Positions 1 through 8,306 of a stretch of DNA of 30,617 bases are shown here, piece by piece. Both the position numbers and the translations under genes were made by a program. Source of the stretch: a virus; the IMG/VR virus record IMGVR_UViG_3300042331_000080, positions 1-30,617 of that record. One strand, given 5' to 3'. Below the pieces are notes generated by a model. That model was not told the DNA's origin, did no database searches, and saw only the letters and a list, made by a program, of their open reading frames with translations. Numbering within the stretch: the first letter of the stretch is position 1; each line of letters starts with the position of its first letter.

Positions 1-1
1 T

Positions 2-112
2 GCTGTTCTTGGTAATCGAATGGAGATCATTACAACCAAGGATGGGCTGAAGTATCTTTGGTTAAACCGTGCGTCGTTTGCTGAGTGTTTCCGATGTCTC
101 TTATTCTGGTAA
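2..112 (+). CDS. C-terminal end of an unidentified protein (partial)
   Basis: An open frame enters from the left edge and ends at a TAA, giving the last 36 residues of a protein. The tail contains ITTKDGLKYLWLNRASF and ends in a hydrophobic, cysteine-containing stretch. The next small gene starts 7 bases downstream, which fits a continuous late operon. Too little is present to name a family; by position it should be a tail or fibre gene. Confidence 0.4.
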   Translation, partial: AVLGNRMEIITTKDGLKYLWLNRASFAECFRCLLFW

Positions 113-118
113 CCAATC

Positions 119-280
119 ATGACGATCGAATTTTTGATACGCATACTCACGAATCGGCTTACACGATTACGAGACTCCAAGATTCAAGCGGAAGCTAACG
201 GAGACTTGGAAAGAATCGTCGAGCTGGACTTAGAGATTAACGAAACGCAAGCGACACTCACGCAGTTAAGCAGCCTGTAA
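119..280 (+). CDS. Small helical phage protein, 53 aa
   Basis: Starts at ATG 119, seven bases after the preceding stop, and ends ten bases before the next start. The protein is almost wholly charged helix: an amphipathic start (MTIEFLIRILTNRLTRLRD) followed by an Ala/Glu/Leu-rich half with heptad-like spacing, ending TQATLTQLSSL. Small coiled-coil proteins of this size are frequent in phage tail modules. No strong ribosome binding site is visible, so translation may be coupled to the upstream gene. Function unknown. Confidence 0.6.
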   Translation: MTIEFLIRILTNRLTRLRDSKIQAEANGDLERIVELDLEINETQATLTQLSSL

Positions 281-289
281 GGGTAACTG

Positions 290-1060
290 ATGCTTTTAAC
301 CCTTCTCTCACCGCAGACGGCAGCAACACCAAGCGGAACGCTTGCAAAGACGCTGGACAGTGCAACGCTATCTAGTTCTGGAACTTTAAGTGCTGGTGCA
401 ACTGGCACGCTGACAAGCACGCTGGATGCTGCAACATTAGCTTCTAGCGGCACGGTCGGAAGTGGGGTAACAGCAACAGTATCGGTTACGCTAGCCGATG
501 CAACGTTGTCGGCTTCTGGAACGCTTGCTGCTGGCTTGAGCGGAACTGTAACTAGAACACTCGATAATGCAACGCTATCCTCAACAGGTGGTGCGGCTGG
601 TTCCGTAAGCGGTTCGGTATCGTCAACACTAGCGGCTGTTACTTGCTCGGCAACCGCAACGCTTACGGCTGGGCTAAGTGGTAGCGTCACAAGAACACTC
701 GCAGCCGTTACTTCGTCGGCAACTGGCACACTAAGCAGCGGTGCATCAGGTAGCGTCACACGAACACTCGCAGATGCTACGCTAGTATCCACTGGTTCTT
801 TCAGTGCTGGCCTAACAGCACAAGTCAACCGAGCACTCGACTCGTGCGTTGTATCGTCGTCTGCTACAGTTGCAAACGGTGCTACTGGAACTCTATCGGT
901 TCAACTTGCGTCTGCAACTTTGCAGAGTGGTAATGTTGCTTTAGGTGGCTTCCGGTTGAAGGTTGCGGGTGAGTGGAAAGATGCGATGGCTTTTGTTAAA
1001 GTAACCGGCACTTGGAAGAGTGCGACACCGTTCGTTAAAGTTGGAGGTGTTTGGGAATGA
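290..1060 (+). CDS. Repetitive beta-strand tail or fibre protein, 256 aa
   Basis: Starts at ATG 290 with AAGGG a few bases upstream. Residues 16 to about 212 consist of roughly eight and a half copies of a 23-residue Ser/Thr/Ala/Gly-rich unit; the first reads GTLAKTLDSATLSSSGTLSA plus three residues. Each unit has alternating small and aliphatic residues, as expected for a stacked beta structure. The C-terminus switches to a Trp-containing motif repeated three times (VAGEWKD, VTGTWKS, VGGVWE), a pattern seen at the ends of phage tail proteins. It precedes clear fibre genes, so an extended fibre or decorating rod is the best guess. Exact role unknown. Confidence 0.75.
   Translation: MLLTLLSPQTAATPSGTLAKTLDSATLSSSGTLSAGATGTLTSTLDAATLASSGTVGSGVTATVSVTLADATLSASGTLAAGLSGTVTRTLDNATLSSTGGAAGSVSGSVSSTLAAVTCSATATLTAGLSGSVTRTLAAVTSSATGTLSSGASGSVTRTLADATLVSTGSFSAGLTAQVNRALDSCVVSSSATVANGATGTLSVQLASATLQSGNVALGGFRLKVAGEWKDAMAFVKVTGTWKSATPFVKVGGVWE
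335..930 (+). repeat. Tandem 69-bp (23-codon) coding repeats
   Basis: About eight and a half diverged in-frame copies of a 69-base unit encode the 23-residue repeats. Copies differ at many bases while keeping the residue pattern (TLD.ATLSS.GTL..G), so the array is old or under selection. Edges are approximate. Confidence 0.7.
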
Positions 1061-1085
1061 GCAGAAAAATAAGTCAGGTAAAACC

Positions 1086-1436
1086 ATGCCAGTGAAAGAC
1101 ACAATTCAATCACGACGAGGTAGCTCTGCACAGTGGAGTGCGGCAAATCCGATACTTGCGGACGGTGAGATCGGCTACGACAGTACGGCGAAGCAGATGA
1201 AAATTGGAGATGGGGTGACGGCTTGGAATTCGTTGACGTACCTTGGTACGAGCTCAACGAGTTTTTTAGCGTATCTGCAATCCCTCCCAACAACCGAACC
1301 ATTAACACCAAACATGCCTTGGTGGAACAGCAATGTTTTAAATAGAAGTGCTGTTGCAGTTGGATTCACTTTCCGTCGTCCTGGCGGAGTTGATTCGTAT
1401 ATTCGACCATCTTCTGGAACCTATTTGAGAGCTTAA
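1086..1436 (+). CDS. Tail fibre protein with Mtd-like N-terminal domain, 116 aa
   Basis: The start ATG 1086 is chosen because homologous domains begin close to an Ile-Gln-x-Arg-Arg-Gly motif, here at residues 6 to 11 (IQSRRG). The following [14 protein letters not shown]...[16 protein letters not shown] is the well-known phage fibre/tropism-determinant repeat that forms a small trimeric attachment fold. The remaining 60 residues are unlike that domain and end PSSGTYLRA. It sits between the repeat protein and the long fibre, one base before the next start, so it is probably an adaptor or short fibre of the host-binding apparatus. Confidence 0.75.
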   Translation: MPVKDTIQSRRGSSAQWSAANPILADGEIGYDSTAKQMKIGDGVTAWNSLTYLGTSSTSFLAYLQSLPTTEPLTPNMPWWNSNVLNRSAVAVGFTFRRPGGVDSYIRPSSGTYLRA

Positions 1437-1437
1437 A

Positions 1438-3738
1438 ATGCCAGACGTAACAGTATCAGCGGACGTAGATGCATTCATGATCGCGGCAAACCAAGCAGCC
1501 ATGCGGACTGCTATAGGTTTGGGGTCAGTGAATAATACTGCGGACACGGCGAAGCCAGTTAGTACAGCAACGCAAACAGCGTTGGATTTGAAGGCGAATC
1601 TAGCTAGTCCAGCGTTGACTGGCACACCAACAGCTCCGACAGCAAGCTATGGCACAAACACTACACAAATTGCGAGCACAGCTTATGTACGAACAGAAGT
1701 AGATACTCGACTTGCTGCGATGGTGCAGCTTTTCAAGTACCGAAATGTTCGCGTCTCGTCCACAGCCAGCATCACTATTGGCTCGTTCAGTGTTGCTACT
1801 CCCATTGATGGGGTGACGCTGGTTATCGGTGACAAGCTATTGCTTCGGCATCAATCAACGGCGTCACAAAATGGTATTTACTTCGTCACTCCTATTGGCG
1901 GGTTAAGTCGAGCTGAAGACGGTGACGCATGGAACGAGTACCCAGGCTCTTTAGTGTCAGTCAATGAAGGTACGACTAATGCGGACACTAGATGGTTCTG
2001 TACTTCGAATGACGGCGGAACGCTTGGTACGACTGACATTACCTATGTCGATGCCAGTGGTAGCGGTGGCGTTTCAGACGGCGACAAGGGCGATATTGCC
2101 GTCTCTGCTTCTGGAACTGTATGGACAGTCGAAAAAGGACTAGTGAACGTCTTCGCTTCACTGCTTGATGTGACTGGAGTCAAATCCGGTGATCTTGTGA
2201 TTATCACGGGTGACAAGGCTTACAGAGCAACAGGCCCATCGTCCTTCGTTCCTGTAATCGCAGACCCATCGACACATACGCACACGACGTCTGGCATAGT
2301 TGACGACGCAGTCACTTACGCCAAAATGCAAAACGTCTCGGCAGCAAGCAGGCTAATCGGTCGAGGTTCGGCAGGTGGTGCAGGAGATCCGCAAGAGATT
2401 TCGGTCGGATCTGGTTTAATCATGAGCGGAACAACGCTATCAGCTTCAGCAGCGGGTTTGGCAGAGCCGCTAATAATGCCGTCCACTGTCATGCCAGCGT
2501 TGGAAATAGACGTTACGAAATTTGTCAACACCAAGACAATTTCAGCAAATTCCACAATGACTTTTAGTAACGCAACACCAACGGCAGGGACGCGAACGGA
2601 AGTTAGAGTAACAACTGACGCAACGGCAAGAACGCTGACGATTCCATCGAGCTATTCTTTTGCAAGAAATTCGCTGATAACAACGATATTGATTCCAGCG
2701 AGTGCAACAGCTTCGTTGTCGTTCGAATACACCGGAAGCCGTTGGGAGGTCTACGGCGATCCTGTAGAAACTACTGGTACTGGAAGCTATGTGTTGGCAA
2801 CGAGTCCAACGCTAGTTACACCAGCATTAGGAACGCCATCAAGTGGAGTGCTTACAAACTGTACTGGATTGCCTCTAACAACAGGAGTCACTGGTAATCT
2901 TCCGGTTGCTAACCTGAACTCAGGAACATCAGCGAGTGCTTCGACTTACTGGCGAGGTGATGGTACTTGGGCAACTCCAGCGGGTGGCGGCGGGTCTGGC
3001 GACATGCTGTCTGTCCTCACAGCAGCAGAAATAGCTATTACCACAACCGCAACGCTTACAATTGACCGCATGCACGTTTGCAGCGGCACGAGTGCTGACT
3101 ACACCGTTACGCTTCCAGCCGTATCAGGCAACACTGGACGATTTATCGGCATTCGCATGGCACCTGGATTGACTAGGTTAGTAACTGTCGACGGAAACAG
3201 TACCGAGCTTATCGACGGTTCGCAGACACGAGTGATGTGGGCCAATGAAACGGCAATTCTGTTTTGCGATGGAACTTCATGGACGAAGGTGTCCGGGAAG
3301 ACGGTACCGTTAACGTGTGCAATGCGACGCAACTCTCCCCAAACTATCAACAATGCGGCTGTAACGAAAATTGATTTAAACCAAACGGTGTCCGATCCGT
3401 CTGGTTTTATGGCTTCCACGGGTTCAAGCCGAATCAATATAGTTCGTCCGGCAAATTATCAAGTCACCGCTGGAGTGAGATGGGAATCGCTAGGTAGCAA
3501 CATAAGCAGGCTAGAAGGCTTTGCTGGACTCAACGGAGCAGGGCAATTTGCCTTCGTCGAAATATCTGGTTTGGCCGGGTGTGAGCCATACGCTATCGGG
3601 ATGGAATTACTTGCGTTTTCTACTTCTGATTATGTCGAGTTGTTTTGCTTTCATAATCGTGGCTCTGCGTTAAGTGCTAACGGTCATGCGTCTAACCAAT
3701 CTCCTATCCTGCAAGTCATGGAGGTCCCACGATGGTAA
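1438..3738 (+). CDS. Tail fibre protein, 766 aa
   Basis: Long, Ser/Thr/Gly/Ala-rich protein with standard fibre building blocks. Residues 25-80 carry an [18 protein letters not shown] segment followed by [13 protein letters not shown] and [12 protein letters not shown], the fibre-shaft motifs of many siphoviruses and myoviruses. Around residues 440-520 comes a second common block ([20 protein letters not shown], then [11 protein letters not shown]) with a Gly-rich hinge (GGGGSG). The last 230 residues look like a compact beta domain and may be the tip. It starts two bases after the preceding stop, and its end overlaps the next gene by seven bases. Expected to project from the tail and contact the host surface. 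Confidence 0.88.
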   Translation: MPDVTVSADVDAFMIAANQAAMRTAIGLGSVNNTADTAKPVSTATQTALDLKANLASPALTGTPTAPTASYGTNTTQIASTAYVRTEVDTRLAAMVQLFKYRNVRVSSTASITIGSFSVATPIDGVTLVIGDKLLLRHQSTASQNGIYFVTPIGGLSRAEDGDAWNEYPGSLVSVNEGTTNADTRWFCTSNDGGTLGTTDITYVDASGSGGVSDGDKGDIAVSASGTVWTVEKGLVNVFASLLDVTGVKSGDLVIITGDKAYRATGPSSFVPVIADPSTHTHTTSGIVDDAVTYAKMQNVSAASRLIGRGSAGGAGDPQEISVGSGLIMSGTTLSASAAGLAEPLIMPSTVMPALEIDVTKFVNTKTISANSTMTFSNATPTAGTRTEVRVTTDATARTLTIPSSYSFARNSLITTILIPASATASLSFEYTGSRWEVYGDPVETTGTGSYVLATSPTLVTPALGTPSSGVLTNCTGLPLTTGVTGNLPVANLNSGTSASASTYWRGDGTWATPAGGGGSGDMLSVLTAAEIAITTTATLTIDRMHVCSGTSADYTVTLPAVSGNTGRFIGIRMAPGLTRLVTVDGNSTELIDGSQTRVMWANETAILFCDGTSWTKVSGKTVPLTCAMRRNSPQTINNAAVTKIDLNQTVSDPSGFMASTGSSRINIVRPANYQVTAGVRWESLGSNISRLEGFAGLNGAGQFAFVEISGLAGCEPYAIGMELLAFSTSDYVELFCFHNRGSALSANGHASNQSPILQVMEVPRW

Positions 3739-5051
3739 CACGAAAACCAAGTTCGATCGTTTCGCGAAACGCAGGAGTTGCACCTAGCAGAACTTTGCTC
3801 AACGCGAATACAGATTTTACTTTTCTCGGCAGGTATACACTTGCTCAGTATGGTGGGTTTAACTCAACGGACATGTGGTCAATGGGCCTTACCCATAGAT
3901 ACGTCGATGGCGTGTTTCGCTTGGTGTGGATTGGAAACAACGGAAACGGTTCACCGGCAGCGAGCTACCAGCCAATCCGCCAAGGAACGCTCCCAGGGTC
4001 GTATGGAAGCAATATTAATATCGTAGCGACCCATAATAACACATGGCCATCGGGCGGATTCTACGGGCTAGGTTCCTGGCATTCATTATGGTGGGATGAA
4101 GCAAATCAACTCCTCTGGTCTTCTAGCGGCATCGACTATCCAACAACAACCGAAGAGAGGCAACTAACCGCTTGCTTCATGGGTCGAAAAATCGGAAACA
4201 CTAGCGGAGACTGTTTCGACTATACGGGTTGGCATGGTCTGTATGGTCGTCAACAACGAAGCGTTATGGGCAAGATGGGACGAGTGCCAACATGGGCGCA
4301 ATCTGCATACGGAATGAAGAGCCACATCACTTTAAGCGGTGGCTATGCGTCTATCATGGCTTCGGGAGTTTCCTTAGGTCCAAGTTTCTACAGTTTCGAC
4401 GATCCAGCCGGGTTTACTTCCTCCAATACGTTTTGGACCGTTGCACCCACAATACCCGAAGCGTCAGTGCAGAGACTAGCGGATTGCACGTCAGGCACAA
4501 CTTCGACAGATTGGTACGCGGGAGGATATGCAAGTCGAGTGCGGGAAAGAGGATGCAGAGTCACTAACGTGCTAAACGAGTACGATGCGGGTGGATGGCT
4601 TTCGAAGCCTGACTTGCAACCTCCAGGAGATCCAGATGGATGGAATCGATGGGTGTGGGGAGATACGTTCGGTGGTAGTGGTAACTGGATAGATAACAAC
4701 GCTGGCACTAGAAACAAGCACGGTGTGGTGATGATACAGAAACTATCTGCCGTTCGAGCTTGGTATCAAGGATCACAATTAAACACTACTGGCATAGCGT
4801 TCGAAATATGTGTCTACGATCCTGCCGATATGTACGCAGTGAAGCAAGGAACACTAGACGCTTGGAAGATTCGACCGAAGTCAATAGCTGTAATCCCAGA
4901 GTCTCACATAACTCCAGACTCGAATTTGTTCCAGTTCTACACCGAGCCTTATCTCGCTGCAACGTTCGATGATGTCACTAGTAGACTGTACATGCTGACG
5001 GGTGATCTAAACGGAAGGGCTAGCATCTCAGTCTATCAGGTGGCAACGTGA
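3732..5051 (+). CDS. Putative receptor-binding or tail-tip protein, 439 aa
   Basis: Starts at ATG 3732 within the end of the fibre gene, with GGAGG at 3720-3724. The protein is rich in aromatic residues, Gly and Ser. It contains repeated Trp/Tyr-rich strands ([46 protein letters not shown]) that give it the look of a beta-propeller-like or carbohydrate-recognition ectodomain. No catalytic motif was recognised. As the last and largest globular protein of the fibre block it is a good candidate for the host-range determinant. A short 10-codon frame after its stop (5051-5083) echoes its C-terminus (SVYQVAT versus RVYQYAVAV) and may be a duplication relic. Confidence 0.6.
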   Translation: MVTRKPSSIVSRNAGVAPSRTLLNANTDFTFLGRYTLAQYGGFNSTDMWSMGLTHRYVDGVFRLVWIGNNGNGSPAASYQPIRQGTLPGSYGSNINIVATHNNTWPSGGFYGLGSWHSLWWDEANQLLWSSSGIDYPTTTEERQLTACFMGRKIGNTSGDCFDYTGWHGLYGRQQRSVMGKMGRVPTWAQSAYGMKSHITLSGGYASIMASGVSLGPSFYSFDDPAGFTSSNTFWTVAPTIPEASVQRLADCTSGTTSTDWYAGGYASRVRERGCRVTNVLNEYDAGGWLSKPDLQPPGDPDGWNRWVWGDTFGGSGNWIDNNAGTRNKHGVVMIQKLSAVRAWYQGSQLNTTGIAFEICVYDPADMYAVKQGTLDAWKIRPKSIAVIPESHITPDSNLFQFYTEPYLAATFDDVTSRLYMLTGDLNGRASISVYQVAT

Positions 5052-5084
5052 TGCGAGTCTATCAGTACGCGGTGGCGGTGTGAT

Positions 5085-5177
5085 ATGGCAAGACCGAAGC
5101 TAAAAATCGATAAGGAAGCCTGGTTGAAAGCGATCGACGATAACGCTGGAGAAGATTTTTTCCGAGCAACCTGTTAA
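5085..5177 (+). CDS. Very small protein, possibly a broken DNA-binding N-terminus, 30 aa
   Basis: ATG 5085 opens 30 codons ending at TAA 5177. The start MARPKLKIDKEAWLKAID resembles the N-terminal arm and first helix of small terminase or HTH proteins, which often begin MARPK. The frame then stops, so it may be a remnant of such a gene or a genuine tiny protein. It lies in the gap just before the terminase genes. Low confidence. Confidence 0.35.
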   Translation: MARPKLKIDKEAWLKAIDDNAGEDFFRATC

Positions 5178-5315
5178 TCAAGTGGACGGATCAACATAAC
5201 ATCCCCCCATGCCAAAAGGTACTTCCGTGCATCAATCAATACCAATCGCGACCGAAGGCCGCAAAAAAGATACATATAGTTCCAAAAAATGAAATTCTGC
5301 ACGGGGTAGGGGGTA
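5178..5315. other. Non-coding gap before terminase; candidate packaging (cos/pac) region
   Basis: About 140 bases without a convincing gene separate the fibre block from the terminase genes. The stretch has a C6 run (near 5203) and a G-rich run (GGGGTAGGGGG, 5303-5313). In lambda-like phages the packaging site lies immediately upstream of the small terminase gene, so this is the natural candidate. No cohesive-end sequence can be recognised by eye. Confidence 0.3.
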
Positions 5316-5663
5316 GTGCATAATCAACTTAAAAAAGACCTTGCTTTGAACAGGCGAGCAGTTCGTGAAGGATGGGATTACGACCGACAAAAGATGTCGC
5401 AGGAGCTTGCTTCAATCGTGGAGTTGCGAGATCCAGAGTTGACTATTGAAGTAGCAAAGATATTCCTGATCGCTGATTCGGTTGCAATCAAGGAAGAAGA
5501 AATTGAACTTAAACGAGAAAAAATAGAATTAGAGAAACGTCAGTATGACGACAAACTCAGATTGCGGCTCATTGAACTTGCTACTTCCGCAGGACTTATT
5601 CCAGATTCTGGAGTCGGGACTGTCAAGGCAAATATCGCAAGTGAAGGCAGAAGCGAAACCTGA
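5316..5663 (+). CDS. Putative small terminase subunit, 115 aa
   Basis: Begins at GTG 5316 just after a G-rich stretch; an ATG at 5394 is an alternative start. The protein is helical and strongly charged. A long Glu/Lys/Arg helix (VAIKEEEIELKREKIELEKR) forms a likely coiled coil in the second half, as in the oligomerising region of small terminases. Its place directly before the large terminase supports recognition of phage DNA for packaging. No clear HTH is visible, so the call rests on position and general architecture. Confidence 0.5.
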   Translation: MHNQLKKDLALNRRAVREGWDYDRQKMSQELASIVELRDPELTIEVAKIFLIADSVAIKEEEIELKREKIELEKRQYDDKLRLRLIELATSAGLIPDSGVGTVKANIASEGRSET

Positions 5664-5688
5664 CCTAGAAGGCGTCGATATTCGCAGG

Positions 5689-7701
5689 ATGCGAAAGAAG
5701 CGGTCTAGCGAAAGCGAAATAAAGATTCGCGAACCGAAGGACATGAAAAGGCGAGAAAGGTGTTTGCAAGATCCAGAGCTGTATCTCCGAACGTACTTCG
5801 ATCGCATTTTTTACAATCCTTTTGCCGATCACCATAAGCGAATGATCCAGGCTATTTACGATAGAGCGTTTAGTGGTGGAGATAAGGCGATTGCAGCCCC
5901 GAGAGGTGATGGAAAATCCCAAATAACGATTTGTATGGTGATTTACTGTTTTCACGCCACGCAACTTAATTTCCCTGTTATTATCGGACAGACTTCACCT
6001 AAAGCTAGAAAGCTGTTTTCACAAGTAAAAAGCAAATACGAGAACGCAGAAAAGTACGAAAAATTCTCAGGTGACTTTCCGGAGGTGTGTGATCCAGTTG
6101 CGGCGTTACGTGGTGCACCTCAACGTGCACCGCACTTGTGGTACTGGAAAAACGGTGTTCAGACTCTAGTCAATTTGCAATGGAAACAGGACGTTATTGT
6201 TCTTCCGACAATCGAACCTGAGTGGGGTAATTTGTCTAGCGGAAATCGTCTTGTTTACTTTGGTCTCGACGGAGCTATACGTGGTGAGGGCTTTGAAGAA
6301 ATGCGTCCTGATCTGGCGATTATCGATGATCCAGAATCGAGAGAAGTAGCGTTTTCACCAACGAACAGACACGAGGATATCGAGGATATGATAGACGGAG
6401 ACGTTGCAGGACTCTCTGGACCTAATAAGCGAATATCTAGAGTTGTTTTGACAACAATTCAAAATCGCAAATGCTATTCTTACCGAGTGACATCTAGAAA
6501 GATAAAGCCAACGTTTGACGGCGATCGATACGGCATCCTATCAACATGGCCAGAGAACGAAGAACTTTGGGACGAATACATTGCACTTCGCAAAAAAGCA
6601 CAATCCGAAGGTGACAAGGACGGCAAACTAGCTACGCAGTTCTACCGAGACAACTATGAAGCGATGAATCTCGGAGCAGTCGTCACGAATCCTCACAGGT
6701 TCGTTTCGGACTTAGATGAGAACGGCAACCAATTAGAGCTCGATGCGTTGCAGGCTTTTTATAACAGAGTATCAGACTGGGGATTAGATCGTGTCTTGGC
6801 AGAGCTCCAAAACGAACCAGCGGAAGAGGAAGAACCGGAAGGACTAGGTTTACTACCTGGAACAGTCGCAGCTCGCATGAGCGGTTTAGCACATGCCGAA
6901 GTTCCAGCAGGCTCGCGGATCTTCTTCGGCTGCGACGTTGGTAAATACAAACTCGATTGGGTAAAGATCGCTTTCCACGGCAACTGCGTAGGTCACGTAA
7001 TTGACTACGGAGAATGGAGCGTCATAGGCACCGACACACGTAGCAGCGACGAAGCGACCGAAATAGCGATCCTACGAGCACTCCACGAGCTCAGACGGTA
7101 CGCACTAGCACAGAACCGACCAGAGTTCGGCTTTGTAGACTCGGGCGATTTTACCAATGCAGTCTACGAGTTCGTCCGTCAAACAGGTGCACCATTCGTA
7201 GCTTCGAAAGGCCACGACGATGGACGCATGAACTACGCGGGCGAAAGTTCCGAGAAGCGGCGATTCTTCGACGAGTGCAGAGCGGATTTTCAGTTAGAGC
7301 AGCGTCTGTGGTTGTACCACGTAAACGCACATAAATGGAAAGCTGAAGTGCAGCAACGCTTCGCAACGAACACATTCGACGAAGCCCACACATTCAACGA
7401 CGGGAGTTTATCGGTATGGAGTACGAAAGATCCGAAAGAGCACTTGCAATACGCTCAGCAGATTTGCGCGGAGGAACGGCAGGAGGTATTTATCGAAGGG
7501 AAAGGATTACAAAAAAAATGGGTCGTGAAAAGTCGAAACAATCACAAGCTAGACGCGACAGCTCTAGCGATTTGCGCAGCAGCTTGCATGGGGATCAAGG
7601 TGATACCGCGGCAGCAACCGATACGGCAGCAGATTCGCAAGCCAGAACCGAAACCGTTCACGGACCAATATGGTCGTCCGTTTCTAGCGAGCCAGCGGTG
7701 A
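5689..7701 (+). CDS. Large terminase subunit (packaging ATPase/nuclease), 670 aa
   Basis: Motor that pumps DNA into the prohead. The N-terminal ATPase shows a Walker A motif APRGDGKS (residues 70-77) and a Walker B LAIIDD followed by PE (about 209-216). The C-terminal half has an RNase H-like nuclease: FFGCDVGKYKLDW (first acidic residue about D416), a second acidic stretch FVDSGDF, and a late NHKLDATALA motif. Its size suits the family. The start is uncertain: ATG 5689 follows the upstream stop without overlap, GTG 5641 would overlap it by 23 bases, and ATG 5545 would overlap by 119. The 3' end meets the next gene in a GTGA overlap. Confidence 0.9.
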   Translation: MRKKRSSESEIKIREPKDMKRRERCLQDPELYLRTYFDRIFYNPFADHHKRMIQAIYDRAFSGGDKAIAAPRGDGKSQITICMVIYCFHATQLNFPVIIGQTSPKARKLFSQVKSKYENAEKYEKFSGDFPEVCDPVAALRGAPQRAPHLWYWKNGVQTLVNLQWKQDVIVLPTIEPEWGNLSSGNRLVYFGLDGAIRGEGFEEMRPDLAIIDDPESREVAFSPTNRHEDIEDMIDGDVAGLSGPNKRISRVVLTTIQNRKCYSYRVTSRKIKPTFDGDRYGILSTWPENEELWDEYIALRKKAQSEGDKDGKLATQFYRDNYEAMNLGAVVTNPHRFVSDLDENGNQLELDALQAFYNRVSDWGLDRVLAELQNEPAEEEEPEGLGLLPGTVAARMSGLAHAEVPAGSRIFFGCDVGKYKLDWVKIAFHGNCVGHVIDYGEWSVIGTDTRSSDEATEIAILRALHELRRYALAQNRPEFGFVDSGDFTNAVYEFVRQTGAPFVASKGHDDGRMNYAGESSEKRRFFDECRADFQLEQRLWLYHVNAHKWKAEVQQRFATNTFDEAHTFNDGSLSVWSTKDPKEHLQYAQQICAEERQEVFIEGKGLQKKWVVKSRNNHKLDATALAICAAACMGIKVIPRQQPIRQQIRKPEPKPFTDQYGRPFLASQR

Positions 7702-7964
7702 CAGTACCGATCGAATCGTACACGCAGACACCGGAACCAAAAGACGATCCCTTTGTTGTCGTGTCGTATCTGGAAGTTCCTTTGCTGCAAAACATCTTCG
7801 ACGGATACTATAGTGAGCGAGTTGATTGCCGTCTGGATTCTAACCAAAAAAAGACATTACGTTATCTGCAGTTTGGATTGCAGGCACGCTACGCAAAGCT
7901 GAAGAACGGCAAGGAAGTAGCGAATGGTCAGGATGCGATCAAGTGGCTACTGGAGAACCTGTAG
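7698..7964 (+). CDS. Small conserved-position phage protein, 88 aa
   Basis: The chosen start is GTG 7698, overlapping the terminase TGA in the classic four-base GTGA arrangement. The product begins VTVPIESYTQTPEPKDDP and ends in a helical section with KKTLRYLQFGLQARYAKLKN and QDAIKWLLENL. The same frame is open further upstream to ATG 7518, which has AAAGGA ahead of it, but that extra region has the Ser/Arg/Asp-rich composition of a frame shadowing the terminase. Function unknown; the location between terminase and the gpW-position gene suggests a head or packaging accessory. Confidence 0.6.
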   Translation: MTVPIESYTQTPEPKDDPFVVVSYLEVPLLQNIFDGYYSERVDCRLDSNQKKTLRYLQFGLQARYAKLKNGKEVANGQDAIKWLLENL

Positions 7965-7974
7965 AATCGGCAAA

Positions 7975-7994
7975 ACCGTTTTTCCGCAAACGGT
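7975..7994 (+). other. Intergenic hairpin
   Basis: ACCGTTT and AAACGGT form a perfect 7-bp stem around a 6-base loop (TTCCGC) in the 45-base gap before the next head gene. No T-tract follows, so it is more likely an mRNA processing or stability element than an intrinsic terminator. Confidence 0.45.
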
Positions 7995-8009
7995 AACAAA
8001 ATAGGTGCT

Positions 8010-8306
8010 ATGGCATATCGTTTTTGCATGCCAGCACCAACAATCGATGAAGTCATCGACGCTCTTCTAGACAACGCAGACTTTGAAGCGGCTCAATCCG
8101 TTTCGAAAGCAGCTTCGTTTGTTACTGCGGCAACTCAATACTTTATCCTGACACCACAGAGCCAGTCTGACCAAGGCTCGTCGATGGCGATCAGTGCAAC
8201 GCAAATCGAGAACTTGCTTAATAGGGCTCGTGCGTTTGTATCTGCGAATAGGACTAACTCAGGCAGTGCCGTTCGATTTCTTTCTGTCTCTGGAGGATTC
8301 CGGTGA
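8010..8306 (+). CDS. Head-tail joining protein at the gpW position, 98 aa
   Basis: Lies between the terminase region and the portal, exactly where lambda carries W. The short protein has a helical first half (TIDEVIDALLDNADFEAAQ) and a C-terminal part (IENLLNRARAFVSANRTNSG, then RFLSVSGGFR) that ends in an Arg/Gly strand like gpW-type proteins. ATG 8010 has AGGTG close upstream; ATG 8028 (MPAPTIDEV) is an alternative start. Its stop overlaps the portal start by four bases. If the assignment is right, it would sit at the portal vertex after packaging. Similarity is weak, so synteny carries the call. Confidence 0.55.
   Translation: MAYRFCMPAPTIDEVIDALLDNADFEAAQSVSKAASFVTAATQYFILTPQSQSDQGSSMAISATQIENLLNRARAFVSANRTNSGSAVRFLSVSGGFR

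Noticed and set aside
184-828. Long open frame on the minus strand across the repeat gene (214 codons)
   Set aside because: It mirrors the repetitive + strand gene, shows no family motifs and lies within a wholly + strand operon.
1-5051. Diversity-generating retroelement near the Mtd-like domain
   Set aside because: No reverse transcriptase or template repeat is present in the window.
5209-5292. 27-codon frame in the pre-terminase gap
   Set aside because: It has no ribosome binding site and no family motif, and the gap is better seen as non-coding.
7416-7697. Extended N-terminus of the protein after the terminase gene
   Set aside because: The extra part overlaps the terminase and has the composition of a shadow frame; a GTGA start at 7698 fits better. 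ATG 7518 stays as an alternative.
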